A stretch of 64,000 bases of DNA from Lachnospiraceae bacterium (GCA_910575445.1 CAJTFW010000001.1:744001-808000); one strand, 5' to 3'. Shown: positions 51,638-62,301, counted from the stretch's first letter. The notes: generated by a model from the sequence alone, not told the origin. Numbers and translations: made by a program.

Positions 51638-53773
51638 TCATTCTTCCTGTTCTTCCACCATTTCAAAATCAATCGTACGACTTAGTCTGTCTGCCCCGGT
51701 TACACGGACTCTTACAGCTTGCCCAAGCTTATAAGTCTTTCCGGTGTGGGTGCCGATTAGTTCATACTCTCTTTCATTATACTCGAAATAATCACCCTGT
51801 AAAGAGGCAGCATGTACAAGACCTTCGACTGTATTTGGCAGTTCCACATAAACACCCCACGCAGTCACGCCAGAGATAACGCCATCAAATTCTTCTTCTA
51901 GGTGCTGACTCATATATTCCACCTTTTTAAGTTTTATCGTCTCGCGTTCTGCTTCTTCTGCTTTTCGCTCGCGCTCGCTTGACTGCTTTGCCACTTCTTC
52001 TAAAATATTTTGATAATGTGCAATACGCTCCTCGTTCATCCGCCCTCTTAGCGTATCCTTTAAGATTCTGTGAATCTGAAGGTCTGGATAACGTCGAATC
52101 GGGGAGGTAAAATGACAATAATATTTGGCTGCCAAGCCAAAATGTCCATGACTTTCTGGTGTATATTTGGCCTGTTTCATCGAGCGAAGCGTCAGACGGC
52201 TAATCTGTGCTTCTTCTGGTGTTCCTTCTAGCTTTTCCAAAAGCTTTTGCAGCTCTTTGGGATGGATTTCTTCATCTTTAAAATGTATGGTATAGCCAAA
52301 GTTATTGATAAAAGTCGAGAGCTTTCGCATCCGGTCCGGGTCGGGATTGTCGTGTGTTCGATAGACAAATGGAAGTTCCTGCCAGAAAGCATCCTCTGCG
52401 ACTGTCTCATTGGCAATCAGCATAAAGTCCTCAATCAGTCTGGTTGCTGTATTTCTCTCATATGGAAGAATGTCAACAGGGGTTCCTTCTTCGTCTAAAA
52501 GAATCTTGGTCTCTGGAAAATCAAAATCAATTGAGCCACGTTTTCTGCGTTTGCCTCTAAGGATAGCAGCTAACTGCTGCATATTTTGAAACATAGGGAC
52601 AAACTCCTGATAGGTTGCCATCTCTTCCGGGTCCTGATCTTCTAAAATCTTCTTAACGCTTGTATAGGTCATCCTCCGGTCTACATGAATCACAGACTCA
52701 CTAATCACATGGTCTATGACATTTCCCTTCTGGTCAATCGTCATCAGACAGCTAAGCGCTAGGCGGTCTTCTCCAGCGTTAAGAGAACAGATGCCGTTGG
52801 AGAGGCGCCTTGGCAGCATGGGAATCACGCGGTCCACAAGATAGACACTGGTGCCTCTCTTAAGAGCCTCGCGGTCCATAGCACTGTTTTCCTGCACATA
52901 GTTGGCAACATCTGCAATATGCACGCCCAGAAGATAGTGGTCGCCGTCCATACTTAGGGAGACTGCATCATCTAAGTCCTTGGCATCCTCGCCGTCAATT
53001 GTCACCATCTTGACATCCCGAAGGTCCATCCGTCCTTTGCAGTCTGCCTCGCTTATCTCTGAAGGCGTCCGCTCGGCCTGGTGCATAACCTTCTCTGGAA
53101 ATTCTACAGGAAGCTCATATCCTTTGACGATGGAGAGTACATCGGTTCCCGGGTCGCTGATATGTCCTAGAATCTCGAGGACTTTGCCTTCCGGGCTTTT
53201 CTCCTGCGTTCCATAGCTAGTCAGAAGTACAACAACCTTATGACCATTCATGGCTCCTTTGTTATATTCCTTGGGAATAAAAATATCTTTGGTATATCTG
53301 CCATTATCCGGGATAACAAAGCCAAAATTTTTACTTTCCTGATAGAGTCCGACAAGCTGTGTGGTTCCTCTTGTTAAAATTTTGACAATCTTGCCTTCCG
53401 GGCGTTTTCCATTGCTGCCTGGCTTTGAAAGTACCTGTACAACATCTTGATGCATTGCGCCGTGTACATCATCCTCACTGATATAGAGGTCTGCATCCAT
53501 CCCATCAACCGTTACAAAGCCAAAGCCTTTTGGATGAGCGCTAAAGACCCCTGTTAGAAATTTTCCTTTGCTTTTTTGATATTTTCCTTTTTGGGAGACT
53601 TCAATCTTGCCTTCTAGCAGAAGCGTTTCTAGAACTTCGGAAAGTTCTTCTCTTTGTTCCTTTGGAATCTCCATAAAGATGGCCATCTCTTTGAGTTTCA
53701 TTGGTACATAAAACTCGCTGCAAATCAGCTCATACACTACTTTTTTCCGTTTTTCTAATTCTTCTCTTGACAT
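51638..53773 (-). CDS. rnr: Ribonuclease R
   Basis: 711 residues. N-terminal HTH-like and cold-shock domains precede the RNB catalytic domain, with [11 protein letters not shown] and HIADVANYV, and [19 protein letters not shown]; a C-terminal S1 domain begins at [17 protein letters not shown]. It lacks a long Lys-rich tail. RNase R degrades structured RNA and helps trans-translation with SmpB and tmRNA, which fits the synteny. GAGGTGAATAG precedes ATG 53773. TTGAAA with TATTTT upstream of the start may be a promoter inside the terminator after secG. Confidence 0.95.
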   Translation of the reverse strand: MSREELEKRKKVVYELICSEFYVPMKLKEMAIFMEIPKEQREELSEVLETLLLEGKIEVSQKGKYQKSKGKFLTGVFSAHPKGFGFVTVDGMDADLYISEDDVHGAMHQDVVQVLSKPGSNGKRPEGKIVKILTRGTTQLVGLYQESKNFGFVIPDNGRYTKDIFIPKEYNKGAMNGHKVVVLLTSYGTQEKSPEGKVLEILGHISDPGTDVLSIVKGYELPVEFPEKVMHQAERTPSEISEADCKGRMDLRDVKMVTIDGEDAKDLDDAVSLSMDGDHYLLGVHIADVANYVQENSAMDREALKRGTSVYLVDRVIPMLPRRLSNGICSLNAGEDRLALSCLMTIDQKGNVIDHVISESVIHVDRRMTYTSVKKILEDQDPEEMATYQEFVPMFQNMQQLAAILRGKRRKRGSIDFDFPETKILLDEEGTPVDILPYERNTATRLIEDFMLIANETVAEDAFWQELPFVYRTHDNPDPDRMRKLSTFINNFGYTIHFKDEEIHPKELQKLLEKLEGTPEEAQISRLTLRSMKQAKYTPESHGHFGLAAKYYCHFTSPIRRYPDLQIHRILKDTLRGRMNEERIAHYQNILEEVAKQSSERERKAEEAERETIKLKKVEYMSQHLEEEFDGVISGVTAWGVYVELPNTVEGLVHAASLQGDYFEYNEREYELIGTHTGKTYKLGQAVRVRVTGADRLSRTIDFEMVEEQEE

Positions 53774-53806
53774 CTATTCACCTCATTTCTCCTGTCAAAA
53801 TATATG

Positions 53807-53834
53807 AAAAAAGGCACCCTTTCAAAAGAGTGCC
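53807..53834 (-). terminator. Terminator (or attenuator) between secG and rnr
   Basis: On the minus strand GGCACTCTT (53834-53826) pairs with AAGGGTGCC (53821-53813), followed by six T. It would separate secG from rnr unless read-through occurs. Confidence 0.7.
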
Positions 53835-53849
53835 CATAACTTTATCTGG

Positions 53850-54086
53850 TTAGAAACCAAGATTTAAGATAATTGCAAGGACAAAGAACGCAACAGCTAA
53901 AGCGATGGTTCCTTTTACAAGGTTTCCTTCCATCGAACGTCCTTTATTCTTACCCCAGTAGCTCTCTGCTGCACCCGCAATCGCGCCAAGTCCGGCAGAT
54001 TTACCCTCTTGAAGTAATACTAATATAACCGATACCACACAAACTAACACAAAAATTATGGTAAGAATTGTTCTCAGAATGCCCAT
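53850..54086 (-). CDS. secG: Preprotein translocase subunit SecG
   Basis: 78 residues from ATG 54086, seven bases after AGGAGG; a GTG two codons upstream is less well placed. Two membrane helices (TILTIIFVLVCVVSVILVLL and TIALAVAFFVLAIILNLGF) enclose the SecG loop EGKSAGLGAIAGAAESYWGK. It belongs to SecYEG in the membrane. The promoter is at 54117-54145. Confidence 0.92.
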   Translation of the reverse strand: MGILRTILTIIFVLVCVVSVILVLLQEGKSAGLGAIAGAAESYWGKNKGRSMEGNLVKGTIALAVAFFVLAIILNLGF

Positions 54087-54116
54087 TTTCACACCTCCTA
54101 TGTGTCAAACAGGTAT

Positions 54117-54145
54117 ATTTTAGCATAAAAAATAAGATGTTTCAA
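54117..54145 (-). promoter_or_regulatory. Promoter of secG
   Basis: Minus strand: TTGAAA (54145-54140), 17 bases, TAAAAT (54122-54117). Confidence 0.75.
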
Positions 54146-54188
54146 CTGTATTTTTGGATTTTTCCTGCGAATTTCAATCAGGTTCCGA

Positions 54189-54217
54189 TTGCTTCTTTGG
54201 CAGTTTTATTATATAAT
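54189..54217 (+). promoter_or_regulatory. Promoter of the Hpt gene
   Basis: TTGCTT (54189-54194), 17 bases, TATAAT (54212-54217). Confidence 0.65.
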
Positions 54218-54274
54218 AAAATAATCAGAGAAAGAACAAATACTGCCGATAGAGACAGAAAAGGAGTGAAAAGT

Positions 54275-54631
54275 ATGAGCTTACAGGAGTGCTATGCAAC
54301 ATTTGGAGGGGACTATGAAGGGGTGATTGGACGTCTGCGTAGTGAAAAGATGGTGAAAAAGTTTGCAATTAAATTTTTAAGTGATTCGAGCTATGAATTA
54401 CTTTTAAAATCAATGGATGAGAAGAACTATGAGGAGGCGTTTCGTGCATCTCATACGATTAAAGGAATCTGTCAGAACTTAGGATTTACCAAGCTTGGCA
54501 ATTCTAGCAGTGTATTGACAGATAAGCTTCGCGATGGGGGGAGCGAGGAAGCAGATGCGCTGCTTACACAGGTAAAAGAAGATTATCAGCAGACGGTAGA
54601 GGCTCTGCAGGCACTTGAGGTAGAAGGTTAA
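54275..54631 (+). CDS. Stand-alone Hpt-domain phosphotransfer protein
   Basis: 118 residues from ATG 54275, eight bases after AAAGGAG. The four-helix Hpt signature is FRASHTIKGICQNLGFTKLG, with H60 as the phosphorylated residue. No kinase or receiver domain is fused. A partner is not shown; two response regulators lie 2 and 8 kb downstream but are OmpR-type, not typical partners of Hpt. The Cys/His-repeat gene follows 29 bases later and may be in the same transcript. Confidence 0.82.
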   Translation: MSLQECYATFGGDYEGVIGRLRSEKMVKKFAIKFLSDSSYELLLKSMDEKNYEEAFRASHTIKGICQNLGFTKLGNSSSVLTDKLRDGGSEEADALLTQVKEDYQQTVEALQALEVEG

Positions 54632-54660
54632 GTAAGGATATTTTATAGGAGTGAGATGAT

Positions 54661-55350
54661 ATGATAAAGTTAAGAAGAATAGGCACCATAGTATTAGCAG
54701 CTTCGATGCTTATCACAACACCAGTCATGGCCCATGGACACCATGGAGGAGGTCATCATGGACGACGCCAGCAAGTGCAACAAGCACAGCCGGCTCCACA
54801 AGCTCCGCAAGTACAGGAGACTCCACAGGTGCAGGCAGCACCAGAGACACAGCCTGTGCAGACTGTGGATACAAGCTGTCCAGTCTGTCCTGTAGAAGGA
54901 TGTCTAGAGACAGGGCGTCATATGCATGACAATGCATCTTACTGCGGCTATGCCCATGCAAGTGGTTATTGTGATGGCACTTGTGGCACGATTGGAGTTT
55001 GTGCAATAGAAGATTGTACGGAGACCGGTTATCATACCCATGATGGCACCGCTTATTGTGGCTATGCCCACAGCAGTGGCTATTGTGATGGTTCTTGTCA
55101 GAGAATAAGCATCTGTTCTGTGGAGGGCTGTACAACATATGGCCATCACAGCCATGATGGTGTGTCTTATTGTGGCTATGCCCATGAGAACGGTTATTGT
55201 GATGGTTCTTGCGGCAATGTATCCTATTGTACAGTAGAAGGCTGCACAACAACTGGCCATCATACCCACAGCGATGTACTCTACTGCGGTTATGCCCACG
55301 GTGGCGGCTACTGCAACGGTTCCTGTGCAAGAGCAGGTCATCATGGATAA
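54661..55350 (+). CDS. Secreted Cys/His-rich protein with four 38-residue repeats
   Basis: 229 residues. A signal peptide ends near TTPVMA. Residues 25-35 are His/Gly-rich (HGHHGGGHHGRR), then a Gln/Pro/Val spacer to about 70. Four repeats of 38 residues follow with the pattern C-x-V-E-G-C, T-x-G-x-H-x-H, YCGYAH, GYC-D/N-G-S/T-C: five Cys and at least three His per unit. This strongly suggests metal (zinc, copper or similar) binding outside the cell. The family is not recognised. GAGTGAGATGAT precedes the ATG. Confidence 0.78.
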   Translation: MIKLRRIGTIVLAASMLITTPVMAHGHHGGGHHGRRQQVQQAQPAPQAPQVQETPQVQAAPETQPVQTVDTSCPVCPVEGCLETGRHMHDNASYCGYAHASGYCDGTCGTIGVCAIEDCTETGYHTHDGTAYCGYAHSSGYCDGSCQRISICSVEGCTTYGHHSHDGVSYCGYAHENGYCDGSCGNVSYCTVEGCTTTGHHTHSDVLYCGYAHGGGYCNGSCARAGHHG

Positions 55351-55401
55351 CGGCAGAGTTCTAGACAATGCCCAGAACAAGAGTTCCAATAGGAGAATAA
55401 G

Positions 55402-56229
55402 ATGAGTATACTAGATGTTGGATTTGTACAAAGATTTGTCCGTATGTGTCAGGATGGATGGGAACAGGGATGGCATGAGCGAAACGGTGGCAATCTTTCT
55501 TATCGTATGAGACCAGAGGATATAGAGGCAGCGAAGCCATATTTTACTACTCCTAAAGAGTGGAAGGAGATTGGTGCAAGCGTACCAGGGCTTGGCGGCG
55601 AATATTTTATGGTGACAGGCAGTGGAAAATATTTCCGCAACGTAGCCTCTGACACCGCAGACAGTGTCTGCATCTTAGAGGTAGATGCAGCTGGTAAAAG
55701 ATACCGCATCCTGTGGGGGCTTGTCAATGGCGGAAAGCCTACCAGTGAGCTTCCAAGTCATCTGATGAATCATGAGGTGAAAAGAGCAGTATCTCATGGC
55801 GCACATCGCGTTATCTACCATGCACATCCAGCCAATATTATTGCATTGACCTTTGTACTTCCTCTAAAGGATGAGATATTTACCAGAGAGTTATGGGAGA
55901 TGATGACCGAGTGTCCGGTAGTTTTTCCCAAAGGTGTTGGCGTTGTAAAATGGATGGTGCCAGGCGGCAGAGAGATTGCTGTGGCCACCAGCGAGCTGAT
56001 GAAAACATATGATGTGGCTGTCTGGGCGCATCATGGAATGTTCTGCTCCGGGGAAGATTTTGATCTGACTTTTGGGCTGATGCATACCGTGGAGAAGTCC
56101 GCAGAGGTTCTTGTGAAAACTTTATCAATGAGACCAGATAAGTTGCAGACAATACAACCACAGGAATTTAGAGATTTGGCAGAAGAATTCCAGGTGACAT
56201 TAGACGAGCGATTTTTATTTGAGAAATAG
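55402..56229 (+). CDS. rhaD: L-rhamnulose-1-phosphate aldolase
   Basis: 275 residues. Class II aldolase features: HERNGGNLSYR near the N-terminus, the loop NGGKPTSELPSHLMNH with the catalytic glutamate, HAHP with two zinc histidines near residue 142, and the third zinc histidine in WAHHGMFCSGED. The length and motifs fit RhaD, which cleaves rhamnulose-1-phosphate into DHAP and lactaldehyde. RhaA and RhaB are not in this window, so it stands apart from its usual pathway genes. TAGGAG precedes the ATG. Confidence 0.92.
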   Translation: MSILDVGFVQRFVRMCQDGWEQGWHERNGGNLSYRMRPEDIEAAKPYFTTPKEWKEIGASVPGLGGEYFMVTGSGKYFRNVASDTADSVCILEVDAAGKRYRILWGLVNGGKPTSELPSHLMNHEVKRAVSHGAHRVIYHAHPANIIALTFVLPLKDEIFTRELWEMMTECPVVFPKGVGVVKWMVPGGREIAVATSELMKTYDVAVWAHHGMFCSGEDFDLTFGLMHTVEKSAEVLVKTLSMRPDKLQTIQPQEFRDLAEEFQVTLDERFLFEK

Positions 56230-56254
56230 AAGACTAAGCAAAAACGGAATATTC

Positions 56255-56293
56255 AGGGAGGTGTGATTCGGATGAGTCATACCTCCTTGTTTG
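56255..56293 (+). terminator. Terminator after rhaD
   Basis: AGGGAGGTGTGA (56255-56266) pairs with TCATACCTCCTT (56277-56288) with two G-U pairs; a short T-rich tail follows. Confidence 0.65.
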
Positions 56294-56326
56294 ATATTAT
56301 CCAGAAAAAAATAAGGAAAAGATAGT

Positions 56327-57013
56327 ATGAAACAGATTTTTTTTGTAGAAGACGATTTAAGCTTAATTACAGGACTTTCCTTTGCGATGCAAAAGCAGGG
56401 ATATCAGGTAACAACTGCCAGGACAAGTCTGGAAGCAAAAGCACTGTGGAGAGAGGATACGTATGATTTGGTAATACTGGATGTATCACTTCCCGATGGT
56501 TCTGGCTTTGATTTATGCCAAAAGATACGAAAGACTTCCAAAGTGCCGATTATGTTTTTGACAGCGATGGATGAGGAGACAGATATTATTATGGGGCTTG
56601 ATATCGGAGCAGATGACTATATCACAAAGCCTTTTAAACTGGCAATATTTCTATCGAGAATCCATGCATTGCTTCGAAGATATGATAACTTTTATAAAGA
56701 GGATACAAAGTTGTCTTCCAATGATATTCAGATACAACTTTTAAAAGGCGAGGTATATAAAAAGGGAACGTTGCTTGACTTAACGGCAAGCGAATATAAG
56801 CTTCTGCGTCTTTTTATGGAGCATCCCAATCAGGTACTTTCTGCCGAGCAGATATTAAGCAGTCTATGGGACTGTGAAGAAAAATATATTGATGCCAATA
56901 CATTGACCGTCTATATTCGCAGACTGCGTACCAAGATTGAAGATAATCCAGGGGAGCCAAAGCGAATCGTCACCGTGCGCCGTATGGGCTATAAATGGAA
57001 TACCGAAGATTGA
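56327..57013 (+). CDS. OmpR-family response regulator (of the FtsX-type ABC module)
   Basis: 228 residues. Receiver: FFVEDD, D52 in LVILDVSLPDGSGF as the phosphorylation site, T in MFLTAMD and K in YITKPFK. The C-terminal winged helix is typical (TASEYKLLRLFMEHPN, then DANTLTVYIRRLRTKIED). AAGGAAAAG precedes the ATG. Followed after eight bases by a histidine kinase and then an FtsX-type ABC pair, as in VncRS/Bce-like peptide-sensing modules. Confidence 0.9.
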   Translation: MKQIFFVEDDLSLITGLSFAMQKQGYQVTTARTSLEAKALWREDTYDLVILDVSLPDGSGFDLCQKIRKTSKVPIMFLTAMDEETDIIMGLDIGADDYITKPFKLAIFLSRIHALLRRYDNFYKEDTKLSSNDIQIQLLKGEVYKKGTLLDLTASEYKLLRLFMEHPNQVLSAEQILSSLWDCEEKYIDANTLTVYIRRLRTKIEDNPGEPKRIVTVRRMGYKWNTED

Positions 57014-57021
57014 GGTGCAGC

Positions 57022-58059
57022 GTGAAACTATTAGAAAATAAAAGTGTGATAAGGCTTTTTTACCAGATTGGCGGATGTCTTCTGGGATTTATGTTGTTCT
57101 CTGTAGGAATGGCAGTCTGTAGAGCAGAAAATAGGATAGTTGTTCTATGGGGCGCTTTTTTTGTGATGAGTGCGCTTATCTTTGCAGCCTGTTATCACTA
57201 TCTAAAGGAACAGGAGAGGAAGATAGAGGAGGCAGTGTTATAGATTAGAGCATATCTTTTGGGAGAAAAAGATGGTTATCTGGCATGTGAGGAGGAAGGA
57301 GAACTCTATCGACTGTTTTATGAGATTAATTCTTTAGTGGATATTTTAGATGCCCATATAGAGCATAAGGAGAGAGAAAAGAGATTTTTACAAAATACCA
57401 TCTCTGATATTTCTCACCAGCTAAAGACGCCACTAGCAGCACTTCATATCTATAATGGGATATTAAAAGAGGAGGCAAAGGAGCTTTCTACAATAGAAGA
57501 GTTTATAGGCCTGTCAGAACAAGAACTAGACCGCATTGAGACATTGGTGCAAAACCTTTTGAAAATTACAAAATTTGATGCTGGTGCTATCATATTAGAA
57601 AAGCGCACAGAATTTATCCAGGAGATAATGGAGACCATAAAGAAAAGCTTTTTGTATCGTGCAAGACAGGAAGAAAAAGAGATACTTCTTCTAGGAGATA
57701 TAGAGATTATGTTTGTATGTGACCGCGTCTGGCTGACAGAAGCCATCAGCAATCTGGTAAAAAACGCACTTGACCATACGGGGCGCGGTGGAATCATAGA
57801 GATTAGATGGAAATTGTCGGCTTCTATCTTTCAGATTGTGGTAGAAGATAATGGAAGCGGTATCCACTCTGAGGACTTATATCATATTTTTAAGCGCTTT
57901 TATCGCAGTCGCTATTCCAAAGATACAAAAGGAATAGGGCTTGGTCTTCCGCTTGCAAAATCGATTGTGGAAGCACATCAGGGAAGTATCAAAGTGGAAA
58001 GTGTAGAAGGGATGGGAGCTCGTTTTACGATGGATTTTCTGATTCCTACAAAATTGTAG
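57022..58059 (+). pseudogene. Sensor histidine kinase broken by an in-frame TAG codon
   Basis: The frame from GTG 57022 (GAGGTG before it) runs through two membrane helices (LFYQIGGCLLGFMLFSVGM; LWGAFFVMSALIFAACYHYL), meets TAG at 57241-57243, and continues in the same frame to 58059 with all kinase blocks: ISHQLKTPLAAL (His near residue 132), NLVKNALDH, DNGSGI, GIGLGLPLAKSIVEAHQG. The TAG stands where comparable kinases have a glutamine (..AV-x-QIRAYL), one C-to-T change from CAG. The catalytic part could only be made by read-through or re-initiation. Total 345 codons. Confidence 0.8.
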
Positions 58060-58131
58060 GGGAACTGTCACAAGAGAGTAGGATTTGTGTGCTATGTTTT
58101 TGGTATTCATAGAGAAAAGAGAGGTAGTAAG

Positions 58132-58815
58132 ATGAATTTATTGGAAGTGAAAGCAGTTTCTAAGACTTATGGAAGCGGCGAAACTGCTGTATATGCGCTG
58201 AAAAAAGCCAGCTTTTCTGTACCAAAAGGGGAATTTGTGGCGATTGTCGGAGAATCCGGCTCTGGAAAAAGCACACTTTTAAATCTAATCGGTGGTCTGG
58301 ATACACCAACTTCTGGAAAAGTCTATATCAGTAAACGCAATCTTTTTGAGATGAAAGAGGAAAATCTGACCGTCTTTCGCCGTAGAAATATTGGATTTAT
58401 CTTTCAGAGCTTTCATTTGATTCCAGAGCTTAATGTGGAGCAAAATATTATCTTTCCCGTGCTTTTAGACTATCAAAAACCCGATAAAAAATATCTAGAA
58501 GAGATTCTAGAGGTTCTAAATCTAAAGGAGCGTCGTCATCATCTGCCAAACCAACTCTCCGGCGGGCAGCAGCAAAGAGTGGCGATTGGGCGCGCACTGA
58601 TAACTCGTCCGGCCCTGATTCTGGCGGACGAGCCAACAGGTAACTTGGATAGCCAAAACAGCAGCGAAGTGATTGCGCTTTTAAAAAAGGCATCGAGAAA
58701 ATATGAACAGACGATAGTGATGATTACCCACAGCCTAAGCATTGCACAGACTGCGGACCGTATCTTAAAAGTGTCTGATGGGGTGGTCTCGGATTTTGGG
58801 AGGTGCAGGGAATGA
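58132..58815 (+). CDS. ABC ATPase of FtsX-type (MacB/Bce/Vex-like) transporter
   Basis: About 227 residues from ATG 58132, after [44 protein letters not shown] and [13 protein letters not shown] are the LolD/MacB/BceA-type motifs. The ATPase should drive the 802-residue FtsX-type permease that overlaps its stop by four bases. Its role is peptide resistance, sensing or export rather than uptake. Confidence 0.88.
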   Translation: MNLLEVKAVSKTYGSGETAVYALKKASFSVPKGEFVAIVGESGSGKSTLLNLIGGLDTPTSGKVYISKRNLFEMKEENLTVFRRRNIGFIFQSFHLIPELNVEQNIIFPVLLDYQKPDKKYLEEILEVLNLKERRHHLPNQLSGGQQQRVAIGRALITRPALILADEPTGNLDSQNSSEVIALLKKASRKYEQTIVMITHSLSIAQTADRILKVSDGVVSDFGRCRE

Positions 58816-61220
58816 AAAGCTATCTAAGTCTGATTCCGATTTCGGCAAAGGTACACAAACGCAAAAACAGGATGACGCTTTTTTGCATTATCCTTGCGGT
58901 ACTTTTAGTGACAGGTGTCTTTAGTATGGCAGATGCAGGGGTGGAAGGCGAGAAAAGGCTGACACTGTCAACAAAAGGAAGATGGCATATTTATATCGAT
59001 GAACTTTCAGAAGATAACGCCGATAGGATAGCCGCACGAAGCGATATTGCAGCAGTTTCCTGGTATCAAAGCACCAATCTAATCAGAAGTGAGAAGGGAT
59101 TTGGAACGATTCTGGATGCATATACCATCCAGGGCAATCCTACAGCTCTTTATGGGATAGAGGAACCATTTATCAAGGAGATGATGACATACTTTGATAA
59201 GACTGCTACATTAGCACAGGCGAATCAGATCATTCTCTCCGCCAATGCAAAAGAGCTTCTTAAGGTGGATGTGGGTGCAGAGATTGTGTTACAGACACCA
59301 GCTGGCAGCTGTGAGTTTTTGGTCTCCGGCTTTTTAGAGGAGGAGCGGGAAAAAGACGCAGAGAATAATAATGGTATACGCTTAAAGGATGAGGAACTCT
59401 GTGCTTTTATTAGAATTGATGCATTTCGACAAATCTGTGAGTTGGGAAAAGAACAGAACATATATTCGACTTATTATCTGCAATTTTCGAAACATGCCAA
59501 TGTAAGAAGAGCGCTTGCAGAGATTAAGAAAGAATATCCGATGCAAGAAGAATATATTCATCAAAATGATATATTGATGATGTCTATGGGGCTTGGAGAC
59601 AGCTCTTATATGGCCAATATTTATGGAATGGCAGTTTTTTTGTTTATACTGATATTGTTAGCTGGAATCTTTATGATTTCTAGCAGTCTTAACAGCAATA
59701 TTGCAGAACGCGCACAGTTCTTTGGAATGATGCGCTGCATTGGTGCAAGTAAGAGGCAGATGATTCGCTTTGTCAGACTAGAGGCTCTGATGTGGTGTAA
59801 GACGGCGATTCCTGTAGGGATAGCACTTGGAACCTTTTTTACCTGGCTTTTATGTGCAGCGATTAAATATCTAATTGGCGGAGAGTTTGCACAGATGCCA
59901 GTGATTCGCGTTAGTTTGATTGGAACAGCAAGTGGTGTGATAGTTGGACTTTTGAGCGTTCTTCTGGCTGCACAGTCTCCGGCAAAAAAAGCAGCAAAGG
60001 TCTCACCAGTGAGTGCTGTATCCGGCAGTCAAGAGGGGACGAAAAAGATGCATCATGCAGCCTATATACGCCACCTTAAGATTGAGACAGCACTTGGTAT
60101 CCATCATGCAGTAGCAGCAAAGAAAAACCTGCTTTTGATGACCTGTTCTTTTGCACTTAGTATCGTGATGTTTTTGTGTTTTTCGGTGTTGCTAGATTTC
60201 TTTTCCATGCTTTTGCCAGACAAAAGCTATGCCTCTGATATATCGGTTATCAGTGTGGATTATAACAATACAATAGACAAGGAATGGATGCAGAGACTTC
60301 GTGAAATACCTTATGTCAAAGAGGTGTTTGGTCGTACAAGTGTTGGGAAAGTTCCTGCTTCTTTTAATAAGGAAACCACACAAAATACCGTGGATCTTAT
60401 CTCCTACAGTGAACTGCAGTTACAGTGGCTTGTAAAAGATGGGGATGTAAGACGGGGCAGTGATATAAAAAAGGTGTATGGAGACAGCCGTTATGTACTT
60501 GGCATCTATGATAAGACAAATCCACTTGATATTGGAGACCACATATGGATAAATGGAGAAGAAGTGGAGATTGCCGGGATGTTAAAGAATAATCCCTTTA
60601 CCAATGATGGAAGCTCAGAAGGGGTAATTGATATTATCTGTTCGGAAGAAACATGCGTTCGATTGACGGGAGAAGAAAACTATTCGATTGTGGACCTTCA
60701 AGTAGAGAAAGAAATAACAGAAGCGGAAGTAAAGCAAATAAAAGCCCTGGGAAAAGAGCAAGGATATGAGGTGTTAGACCGGCGCGAAGAAGGCGACAGA
60801 AGTATCTTTTGGGCATTTACTTTATTAGTTTATGGTTTTTTATTGATAATTGCTATGATTTCGGTTTTAAACATTGTCAACAGTATCTCAATGAGTGTAT
60901 CTGCAAGAATCAAGCAATATGGGGCGATGCGGGCAGTCGGGATGAATGGACGGCAGCTTAAAAGGATGATTGCAGCAGAAGCGTATACCTATGCCTTTTT
61001 TGGTTGCAGCTTTGGCTGTTTCTTAGGCTTACCGCTTAGTAAAATGATACATGACTTTTTGATTACTTCACATTTTGGAGAGTCTTTTGCCTGGACATTC
61101 CCTGTTTGGGAGATTTTGATTATCTTTCTATTGGTGTTTCTGTCTGTGATAGCAGCGGTCTATCTGCCGTCAAAGAGAATCTGCGAGATGGAAGTAACAG
61201 AGACGATTAACGAATTATAA
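58812..61220 (+). CDS. FtsX-type ABC permease (large, two FtsX repeats)
   Basis: 802 residues from ATG 58812; a GTG three codons upstream is possible. An N-terminal membrane segment is followed by a large outside domain, three central helices ([20 protein letters not shown]...), a second outside domain and a second FtsX half near the C-terminus ([18 protein letters not shown], then [19 protein letters not shown]). [13 protein letters not shown] and [13 protein letters not shown] are the paired coupling loops. Such permeases work with the ATPase and two-component system in antimicrobial-peptide responses or in export. Confidence 0.87.
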   Translation: MKSYLSLIPISAKVHKRKNRMTLFCIILAVLLVTGVFSMADAGVEGEKRLTLSTKGRWHIYIDELSEDNADRIAARSDIAAVSWYQSTNLIRSEKGFGTILDAYTIQGNPTALYGIEEPFIKEMMTYFDKTATLAQANQIILSANAKELLKVDVGAEIVLQTPAGSCEFLVSGFLEEEREKDAENNNGIRLKDEELCAFIRIDAFRQICELGKEQNIYSTYYLQFSKHANVRRALAEIKKEYPMQEEYIHQNDILMMSMGLGDSSYMANIYGMAVFLFILILLAGIFMISSSLNSNIAERAQFFGMMRCIGASKRQMIRFVRLEALMWCKTAIPVGIALGTFFTWLLCAAIKYLIGGEFAQMPVIRVSLIGTASGVIVGLLSVLLAAQSPAKKAAKVSPVSAVSGSQEGTKKMHHAAYIRHLKIETALGIHHAVAAKKNLLLMTCSFALSIVMFLCFSVLLDFFSMLLPDKSYASDISVISVDYNNTIDKEWMQRLREIPYVKEVFGRTSVGKVPASFNKETTQNTVDLISYSELQLQWLVKDGDVRRGSDIKKVYGDSRYVLGIYDKTNPLDIGDHIWINGEEVEIAGMLKNNPFTNDGSSEGVIDIICSEETCVRLTGEENYSIVDLQVEKEITEAEVKQIKALGKEQGYEVLDRREEGDRSIFWAFTLLVYGFLLIIAMISVLNIVNSISMSVSARIKQYGAMRAVGMNGRQLKRMIAAEAYTYAFFGCSFGCFLGLPLSKMIHDFLITSHFGESFAWTFPVWEILIIFLLVFLSVIAAVYLPSKRICEMEVTETINEL

Positions 61221-61270
61221 AAAGACTGCCGCATAAGCAAGGCTTAAAATCCTTGTGATGCGGCAGTTTT
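61221..61270. terminator. Bidirectional terminator between FtsX permease and the opposite gene
   Basis: ACTGCCGCAT (61225-61234) with ATGCGGCAGT (61258-61267), inner CAAGG/CCTTG. T run on the plus strand (61267-61270) and on the minus strand (AAAAAG at 61219-61224). Confidence 0.8.
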
Positions 61271-61278
61271 CTTGTCTG

Positions 61279-62172
61279 CTATTCCACTTTGACATCCACT
61301 ACATGAGTAGTAGAAACTGTATAAGAGGTCTGTGCATAGGCAGCCTGCGCTTTGGCGCGGCGAACTTTGCGGGCTTCCGGGGTGACTTCTGCTTCCATAC
61401 GGGATTTTTGCTGGCCGGAGATAACTTCTTTGGCAGCTTCTATCTCGGTATCCGTTGGCGGTTCTTCGCTCACCTCTTCTTCAAGGGCGTCGCTTACGGC
61501 ATCACGGTTGACAGAATCCGTAACTTCCTCTACAGAATCGTCCGTCTTGTCATCAATGCCCATCTCCTCTTTCTTCGCCTTCTCAAGTTCTTCTTCGGCT
61601 TTTTGGCGCTCAGCCTCGGTAGGCAGAGATTTGTAATCCCGACTCATTGTATAGGCTCTCTCGACATCACCAGCAGCATTTATCTTGCTAAGTTCTTGCA
61701 TCATTCGCGCGAGTTTTTCTCCCTTGGGAATATTGGGATTGCTTTCAATCTCTTTAACAGAAGCCATCGCAGCCGCTGCATGGCTTAATTTGACCCGCTG
61801 TACTTCTTCTTTGGTCTTACACTGCTTTAATTCCCGCTCATAAGCCTCACGCTCCATCTCAATTTCTTTGGCTTTTTGATAGGTCTGTGGGTCATTTTCC
61901 TTAAGGTATTCCATCTCTTTGGAATTCAGGCGCTTCCCGGACATCATCTTGGCACGAATCTGCTGTGCCATCGTGTTGGAGGCATCCTGCTTTAAGGAGT
62001 CTAGCATTGCTTCTTCAGGGCTTTTGTTCTCCTCTACAGAAGATGCTTTGGAAGCATTTGAGCCAATCGAATGGTTCGAATAGTTGCCAGAAGACTGCCG
62101 TTCTTTCCATTTCATCTGCATCTTCATATTTTTTGTGTAGGTATTTAGAGAACTCATCATCATGACGTTCAT
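61279..62172 (-). CDS. Hypothetical acidic, helical protein
   Basis: 297 residues from ATG 62172, which follows AAGGAGGTGACTGT. Not recognised. No signal or membrane helix. The central part is dense in Glu/Lys helices (LNSKEMEYLKENDPQTYQKA, then YERELKQCKTKEEVQRVKLS), and the segment from about residue 190 is acidic and Ser/Thr/Glu-rich. This kind of protein occurs widely in Lachnospiraceae. Monocistronic; divergent from the response regulator at 62334. Confidence 0.6.
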   Translation of the reverse strand: MNVMMMSSLNTYTKNMKMQMKWKERQSSGNYSNHSIGSNASKASSVEENKSPEEAMLDSLKQDASNTMAQQIRAKMMSGKRLNSKEMEYLKENDPQTYQKAKEIEMEREAYERELKQCKTKEEVQRVKLSHAAAAMASVKEIESNPNIPKGEKLARMMQELSKINAAGDVERAYTMSRDYKSLPTEAERQKAEEELEKAKKEEMGIDDKTDDSVEEVTDSVNRDAVSDALEEEVSEEPPTDTEIEAAKEVISGQQKSRMEAEVTPEARKVRRAKAQAAYAQTSYTVSTTHVVDVKVE

Positions 62173-62273
62173 ACAGTCACCTCCTTGTAAAAATTTATTA
62201 TTTATAATATATCGGTGAATTATCAACAAAACTTAACAGAAAATGGGAAATTTCCTGAAAAAAGCTTTGATTC

Positions 62274-62301
62274 TTGCTTTTTAAAGATGGGCTGTTATAA
62301 T
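62274..62301 (+). promoter_or_regulatory. Promoter of the orphan response regulator
   Basis: TTGCTT (62274-62279), 16 bases, TATAAT (62296-62301). Confidence 0.6.

Noticed and set aside
54725-55389. Long minus-strand open frames with many Cys and His
   Set aside because: They are mirror frames of the Cys/His-repeat gene; the sense frame has a signal peptide, a ribosome binding site and regular repeats.
57241-57243. Pyrrolysine or programmed read-through at the amber codon of the kinase
   Set aside because: No pyl genes or read-through structure are visible, and the site fits a simple CAG to TAG change in a linker.
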